Of a DNA stretch of 47,873 bases, positions 43,589 to 47,873 are shown piece by piece. Numbering within the stretch: position 1 is the stretch's first letter; each line of letters opens with the position of its first letter. This DNA comes from Chloroflexi bacterium HGW-Chloroflexi-10 (GTDB taxonomy: Bacteria > Chloroflexota > Anaerolineae > Anaerolineales > Anaerolineaceae), in contig PHBZ01000041.1 in NCBI GenBank assembly GCA_002840755.1, forward strand, positions 1 through 47,873, in the 5' to 3' direction. The notes beneath the pieces are model-generated. The model was not told the DNA's origin. It made no database searches and saw only the letters and a list, made by a program, of their open reading frames with translations. A program made the position numbers and the translations under genes.

Positions 43589-45130
43589 ATGGAATTTCTG
43601 CAAAACATCAAACTCATCCAGGGTGGCATGGGGGTGTATGTCTCCAACTGGCGCCTGGCGAAATCCGTTGCAATGGAGAAACCTGGCGTCACCGCCGGAA
43701 CGGTTTCCGGCACAGCCCTGGATGTGGTGCATATCCGGTTACTCCAACTGGGTGACCCTGGTGGTCATCTGCGGCGTGCTCTGGCTGCTTTTGATGAAAA
43801 ATTCGGGGTGGAAATTGGTAGAACGATTCTTGAAAAATACTTCATCGAAGGCGGCAAGGCACCGGCTGAACGCTTTCGATATGGCCCAAAACAAACCGTA
43901 CACACACAGGATGGGAACACAACCTTTCCAATGCAATCCGGGCTGTCTGCTCCGATTTACCTGGCATTGGATGAAGAACTGATCGAACTGTTGATTGCCA
44001 CAAGCTTTGCCGAAGTGTGGTTGGCAAAAGAAGGCCACGCCGGCAATATCTTCATCAACTTTTTAAACAAAGTAGAGATTCCTCTGATCTTTGCCATGTA
44101 CGGTGCGATGTTAGCCGGTGTGGATGGAATCGTGGTTGGCGCCGGAAACCCGGACGGTTTGCCTGCCGTGTGTACGCAACTGGCACAGCATGCCACGGTG
44201 GCACATGAACTTTCCGTCTTATATCGCGAATCCGGTGAAAGCTTCATTCTGCCATTTGATCCCCGACTGATAGCGGCAGGAAAACTGGCACGGACCCCTC
44301 TCAAACGTCCAGCTTTTCTGGCGATTGTCTCATTGGAAAACCTGGTTAATGCCCTGGTTCAAAGCCCAAGCCAGGCTCCCGACGGATTCATCATTGAACA
44401 CCATACTGCCGGAGGTCACAACGCCGCACCGCAGGGTCCAATGAAAAAGGATGAGTTGGGACAGCCAATCTACAGTGAATTGGATGAACCCGATCTGATT
44501 GCTATTCGCCAGACTGAAAAACCATTCTGGCTGGCTGGCGGCTATGGCAGCCAGGCACGCCTGCAATTGGCTTTGAATGCCGGCGCTGTGGGGGTGCAAA
44601 CAGGGTCCATCTTTGCGATGGCAGAAGAATCGGGGATCAGCCCGACACATCGCATTGCTATCTTCAATGAATTAAAAAAAGGAACCCCGGATAGCGCACT
44701 GGTGCAAACCTCACTTTATTCACCTACAGGTTTCCCTTTCAAAGTAGCCCAACTCAACAATACCCTGGCAGACGACGAAGTCTATGAAGCACGCCGGCGT
44801 TTATGCGACCTGGGATTTTTGCAGCAACGTGGGCTCACCAAAGCAGACGAAAATGGCAGCCGGCGTATGTTCCAGCGCTGCTCGGCGGCACCGATTCAGG
44901 ACTTTGTCAGCAAACGCGGCTTACCATTTAATACCGATGGCAAACGCTGCTTATGTAATGGACTGCTCTCTGGTGTAGGACTGGGGCAGATGGGAACGCA
45001 GTCGGGTGACCATGCCGAAGAACCAGCTATTGTCACGCTGGGTAATAACCTGGATGGAATCCGTCGATTATCCCGCCAGGGACAGGCACAGTATTGGGCA
45101 AAAAATGTGGTTGAGGATATATTGGGATGA
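43589..45130 (+). CDS. Nitronate monooxygenase-like flavoprotein
   Basis: 513 aa, FMN-binding TIM-barrel family (2-nitropropane dioxygenase/nitronate monooxygenase). It begins IKLIQGGMGVYVSNWRLA, the usual first strand. Phosphate-binding text appears in HHTAGGHNA and later GGYGSQARLQLALNAGAVGVQTGSIF. At 513 aa it is longer than the ~320-380 aa of classic members; the extra C-terminal ~110 residues carry several cysteines (RLCDLG, RCSAAP, KRCLCNG), possibly a metal site. Related long proteins act in lipid or polyketide enoyl reduction, so nitronate oxidation is not certain. AAGGAG (43576-43581) precedes the ATG. Confidence 0.82.
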   Translation: MEFLQNIKLIQGGMGVYVSNWRLAKSVAMEKPGVTAGTVSGTALDVVHIRLLQLGDPGGHLRRALAAFDEKFGVEIGRTILEKYFIEGGKAPAERFRYGPKQTVHTQDGNTTFPMQSGLSAPIYLALDEELIELLIATSFAEVWLAKEGHAGNIFINFLNKVEIPLIFAMYGAMLAGVDGIVVGAGNPDGLPAVCTQLAQHATVAHELSVLYRESGESFILPFDPRLIAAGKLARTPLKRPAFLAIVSLENLVNALVQSPSQAPDGFIIEHHTAGGHNAAPQGPMKKDELGQPIYSELDEPDLIAIRQTEKPFWLAGGYGSQARLQLALNAGAVGVQTGSIFAMAEESGISPTHRIAIFNELKKGTPDSALVQTSLYSPTGFPFKVAQLNNTLADDEVYEARRRLCDLGFLQQRGLTKADENGSRRMFQRCSAAPIQDFVSKRGLPFNTDGKRCLCNGLLSGVGLGQMGTQSGDHAEEPAIVTLGNNLDGIRRLSRQGQAQYWAKNVVEDILG

Positions 45131-45209
45131 AGTCAGCCGGTCTGTAATTTTACAGTGGTGTGGGGGTTAAGGATCAAAAACTGATATCGGATCAATTTAG
45201 ACTGGAGTC

Positions 45210-45238
45210 TTGACATAAGTCCTAGTTTGTTTGATAAT
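45210..45238 (+). promoter_or_regulatory. Promoter of the tetR-apbE operon
   Basis: TTGACA (45210-45215) and GATAAT (45233-45238) are 17 nt apart, a near-consensus pair. The palindrome at 45237-45270 begins within the -10 box. Confidence 0.75.
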
Positions 45239-45270
45239 AATGAATGAATATAAAATTATTCATTCATTAT
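45237..45270. promoter_or_regulatory. Palindromic operator, probably for the TetR-family protein
   Basis: Arms of 14 bp (45237-45250 and 45257-45270; core AATGAATGAATA and its reverse complement TATTCATTCATT) are perfectly symmetric around a 6-nt AT spacer. It covers the -10 box and start point, so a bound repressor would block transcription. Autoregulation is inferred from its place in front of tetR. Confidence 0.75.
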
Positions 45271-45345
45271 CAAGTTACTTACCGGATACCTGGCAATGAC
45301 CGCTAAATCAGGCCTATCACTAAGCAGTATTTAGGAGTTGAAGCA

Positions 45346-45936
45346 ATGATTGACAAAAAAGCTGAAATTTTAAGATGCGGAAAAGAGCTGTTCAGTTCCA
45401 AAGGATTCAAGGATACGAATGTGGCTGAGATTACAAAACTGGCTGGAATTGCTACAGGCACATTTTATCTTTACTATTCTTCAAAAGAAAAACTTTTTAT
45501 GGAACTCTTTCTGGAAGAAAACGTAAAACTAAAAAGAGCAATACTGGAAGTTGTGGACCCGAATGGAGATCCGCTTAACGTCATTCAGCAATTAATGCAG
45601 CGCAATATGGAGGGTATAACCACCAACCCTATTCTTAAAGAATGGTACAACAAAGACGTTTTTGTCAAAATTGAAGAAAAATATCGTGAAGAAAATGGTT
45701 TGGACCATGTCGATTTCATGTATCACAGTTATGTAGAGATCGTCAAAAAATGGCAGGCTGACGGAAAATTAAGAGAGGATATCGATAGCGAGATGATTAT
45801 GGCTCTATTTGGCGCGGTCATCATTATTGACGCCCATAAGGAAGAAATTGGTCTTCGATACTTCCCCAAAATCCAGGATTACATGATCGAATTCATCATG
45901 AACGGCTTGACGCCCCCACCAAACCAGACACCTTAA
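45346..45936 (+). CDS. TetR-family transcriptional regulator
   Basis: 196 aa. The N-terminal helix-turn-helix reads AEILRCGKELFSSKGFKDTNVAEITKLAGIATGTFYLYYSSKEKL (about 5-50), the classic TetR pattern. The C-terminal ligand domain (about 55-195) is helical, and its ligand is unknown. AGGAG (45333-45337) precedes the ATG. It is first in an operon with apbE and an FMN-binding protein, and its promoter overlaps a long palindrome, so it is probably an autorepressor that also controls the flavinylation genes. Confidence 0.93.
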   Translation: MIDKKAEILRCGKELFSSKGFKDTNVAEITKLAGIATGTFYLYYSSKEKLFMELFLEENVKLKRAILEVVDPNGDPLNVIQQLMQRNMEGITTNPILKEWYNKDVFVKIEEKYREENGLDHVDFMYHSYVEIVKKWQADGKLREDIDSEMIMALFGAVIIIDAHKEEIGLRYFPKIQDYMIEFIMNGLTPPPNQTP

Positions 45937-45958
45937 CCGGTTAGAAGTGAAGATTAGT

Positions 45959-46930
45959 ATGTTGTTTGAAAGTGGAATGATCGCCCAGCAGACTCATTGT
46001 GCAATGGGTACAATCGTGAGCCATAAGGCGTTTGGCATCTATGCTGAAGAAAGTCTTCTGGCTGTGCGTTCTGAAATTGAGCGCCTTGAAAAGCTCTTCA
46101 GCCGGTTCCTGCCGCAAAGTGAGATCAGCCTTGTTAATCAGGCTGCCGGGATCAGATCTGAAAAGGTAAGCCTTGATACATTTGAAGTGCTTTCCACAGC
46201 TGTCGAATTCTCAGCACACTGCCGGGGCTTATTGGATATAACCATCAATCCGTTAGTTGATCTGTGGTGTAGCGCAAAGGATTCTTTTTCACCCCCTGAT
46301 GAAACCAAGATCAAAGATGTATTGGCGTTGGTGAATTACACAGATTTGTACCTGGATGCGGAACAGAGAACAGCCGGTTTACATAATATAGGGCAGTCGA
46401 TTGATCTGGGCGGTATCGGGAAAGGCTATACCGCGAATAAGATTGTGGAGATGTACCAAACTTTTGGCATCCGCTCTGCTTTTTCAAATCTGGGAGGAAA
46501 TGTGGTTACGTTGGGGACAAAGCCGGATGGCAGCCCTTGGAAAATCGGTATCCGGCATCCCCGGCAGGAGAAGCGTTTAATCGGGGTTGTTTCGGCGGTT
46601 AATCAAACGGTGGTTACATCCGGGGATTACCAGCGGTATTTTACCGGTAAAAATGGTAAACGCTACCATCACATTCTGGACCCATTGAACGGATATCCTG
46701 CAGAATCCGGCTTAATCAGCGTCAGCATCGTCACAGATGACTCAATGACAGCGGATGCATTATCTACAATGGTTTTTATGGCCGGGATGGAAAAAGGACT
46801 TGAGCTGTTGAGAGGATATCCTCAAACGGAAGCCATATTGGTTGATTCAGACGAAGAGGTTTTTGTTACGAAGGGGCTAATAGATTGTTTTCAGGCGGAT
46901 AAGAGCATCCGATTGAATAACTTACATTAA
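45959..46930 (+). CDS. apbE: FAD:protein FMN transferase
   Basis: Transfers FMN from FAD to a Thr/Ser of partner proteins, building extracytoplasmic flavoproteins. Family landmarks: MGTIVSHKAFG at the N-terminus, SIDLGGIGKGYTANKIVE, SNLGGNVVTLG, VTSGDYQRYF with HHILDP, and DDSMTADALSTMVFM for Mg2+ binding. 323 aa from ATG 45959; a GTG at 45947 and an ATG at 45977 are alternatives. No lipobox signal is evident, unlike many ApbE proteins, so export is uncertain. The next gene encodes a likely substrate, 19 nt downstream. Confidence 0.93.
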   Translation: MLFESGMIAQQTHCAMGTIVSHKAFGIYAEESLLAVRSEIERLEKLFSRFLPQSEISLVNQAAGIRSEKVSLDTFEVLSTAVEFSAHCRGLLDITINPLVDLWCSAKDSFSPPDETKIKDVLALVNYTDLYLDAEQRTAGLHNIGQSIDLGGIGKGYTANKIVEMYQTFGIRSAFSNLGGNVVTLGTKPDGSPWKIGIRHPRQEKRLIGVVSAVNQTVVTSGDYQRYFTGKNGKRYHHILDPLNGYPAESGLISVSIVTDDSMTADALSTMVFMAGMEKGLELLRGYPQTEAILVDSDEEVFVTKGLIDCFQADKSIRLNNLH

Positions 46931-46949
46931 TACAGGAGAAAATAACACA

Positions 46950-47369
46950 ATGAAAGGAAAACGTAAAATGATTGGTTGGATGGTTGGATTGATTGTATTT
47001 GTTGTTTTGGCTATAAGTGGAGGGATCGGATGGTCATTCCTCTCTAAAGAACACAAGGAAGAGAGAAGCCTCCCCCTAAATGCTGTGGATTTCAGCCGGT
47101 TAACGGACGGTACCTATGTTGGCGAATACGCAGGCGGAATGTACAACTGGCGAACCAATTCGGTTCAGGTCACGGTATCTTCCGGTGAAGTCACCAAAAT
47201 TGAACCCATATTGGGCGTGGTAGACCAGGGGAATGGATCGACGAAAAAACTGTATGATAGAGTGATAGCGGCACAGACCTTACAGGTGGATACGATCAGT
47301 GGCGCTACGCTTACCGCCAATGCTTATCTGCAAGCTGTAGAAAACGCCCTGCTTCAGGCGCAGTATTAA
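46950..47369 (+). CDS. Membrane-anchored FMN-binding-domain protein, likely ApbE substrate
   Basis: 139 aa. One N-terminal TM anchor (about 8-31) is followed by an FMN_bind domain (about 50-139) of the NqrC/RnfG type. The flavinylation motif SGAT occurs at 117-120 in TISGATLTANAYLQAVENAL, so T120 should carry FMN linked by a phosphoester. AGGAG at 46934-46938 precedes ATG 46950; a second ATG at 46968 is possible. It is the last gene of the tetR-apbE operon. It probably passes electrons at the outer face of the membrane. Confidence 0.9.
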   Translation: MKGKRKMIGWMVGLIVFVVLAISGGIGWSFLSKEHKEERSLPLNAVDFSRLTDGTYVGEYAGGMYNWRTNSVQVTVSSGEVTKIEPILGVVDQGNGSTKKLYDRVIAAQTLQVDTISGATLTANAYLQAVENALLQAQY

Positions 47370-47390
47370 TAACCTACTTCACCAAAGGAC

Positions 47391-47450
47391 ACGGGTGGTT
47401 CAGGACTGTGAAATTTCAACTTTCACAATAAACCTGACCCACCCGTATTT
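47391..47450 (+). terminator. Two-tier hairpin after the FMN_bind gene
   Basis: ACGGGTGG (47391-47398) pairs with CCACCCGT (47439-47446). TCAGG/CCTGA continues after one mismatch, and an inner stem TGTGAAA/TTTCACA (47407-47427) closes it. Only ATTTG follows, so efficiency is unclear. Confidence 0.7.
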
Positions 47451-47608
47451 GTTATACCCGGAGTAAATTGTTAAGTGATCGTTCGACGGTACGGGAAAGG
47501 GAATCCCTGAAATGCCGGGTTTGTGAACGAGCAACCTTGCGGGATGGAACTGGTATTATAGTTTTGAAATGGCACAGGGTCGGGAAATGAGACAAGCCTG
47601 GCTTTTAT

Positions 47609-47873
47609 CTACTCCCTGCAAATCCTCAGCAGTCTTTCCGATATCCTGAGCGCTTCATCTTTATTCTCCGCTGTTACATCAAAAACCATCCGTGCGTTTT
47701 CCGGCAATTGTTGCGCCCAGGCTTGTGGGTCTTCCGCTGTGGGTTCCCAGCCCACTATCCATAGAGGAACATGCCCGGCAAAGTAATTTACGGCTTCTCG
47801 GGCGAGTTCTTGCGGCTGGTTGATGTTGAGGAGCCGCAAGCCGGGGATTTTCTTAAAATTATCCCATTGGTGG
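47609..47873 (-). CDS. 3' end of an unrecognised gene
   Basis: The minus-strand frame is open from the right edge to the stop at 47609, giving the last 87 residues (from HQWDNFKKIPGLRLLNI to ERLLRICRE). It contains WIVGWEP, AWAQQLPENARMVFDV and a charged C-terminal helix. No family was recognised. The frame runs past the edge without a start, so it is treated as partial. Confidence 0.65.
   Translation of the reverse strand, partial: HQWDNFKKIPGLRLLNINQPQELAREAVNYFAGHVPLWIVGWEPTAEDPQAWAQQLPENARMVFDVTAENKDEALRISERLLRICRE

Overview
The window looks like a chromosomal segment of an anaerobic, filamentous-type Chloroflexota (class Anaerolineae). This is inferred from gene content: an alpha-glucoside ABC importer next to trehalose synthase and amylosucrase, several exported proteins with long Thr/Pro linkers, and very large GAF/PAS signalling proteins. 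GC is moderate by eye and lower in the signalling region. No rRNA, tRNA, CRISPR array, transposase or phage gene was seen.

Layout. 1-6966: import and processing of alpha-glucosides: the 3' part of the binding protein (aglE), two permeases (aglF, aglG), trehalose synthase (treS) and amylosucrase. No ATPase subunit is encoded here. 7142-12040: a solitary thioredoxin-type arsenate reductase, a coiled-coil membrane protein, a metallophosphoesterase lipoprotein, a LysM/DhaL-like gene pair and a DUF4380-like protein. 12126-14524: the proBA proline-biosynthesis operon. 14770-23156: a small TPR/zinc-ribbon membrane protein and a cyclic-di-GMP region. There an HD-GYP phosphodiesterase and a GGDEF cyclase overlap by 4 nt, next to a GGDEF-EAL protein with a damaged EAL domain.

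23950-32655 is the most unusual part. It is a tight operon of a nine-GAF histidine kinase, a degenerate receiver, a receiver fused to a two-TM module, and a receiver joined to a large middle region and a winged-helix DNA-binding domain. The two-TM module resembles the TRADD-N-associated membrane domain. The middle region resembles a damaged aminoglycoside-phosphotransferase-like (ternary-complex-associated) domain. If so, this would be a two-component offshoot of the ternary conflict/signalling systems.

32894-47873: a coiled-coil membrane protein, a P-loop kinase, a membrane-anchored alpha/beta hydrolase, a GH20 beta-N-acetylhexosaminidase, a Ser/Thr protein kinase with an outer domain, a 7TM-PAS-GGDEF cyclase and a nitronate monooxygenase-like protein. 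It ends with a tetR-apbE-FMN_bind operon whose promoter overlaps a long palindrome, and with the 3' end of an unrecognised gene.

Family assignments were made by reading motifs in the translations. No database search was run.
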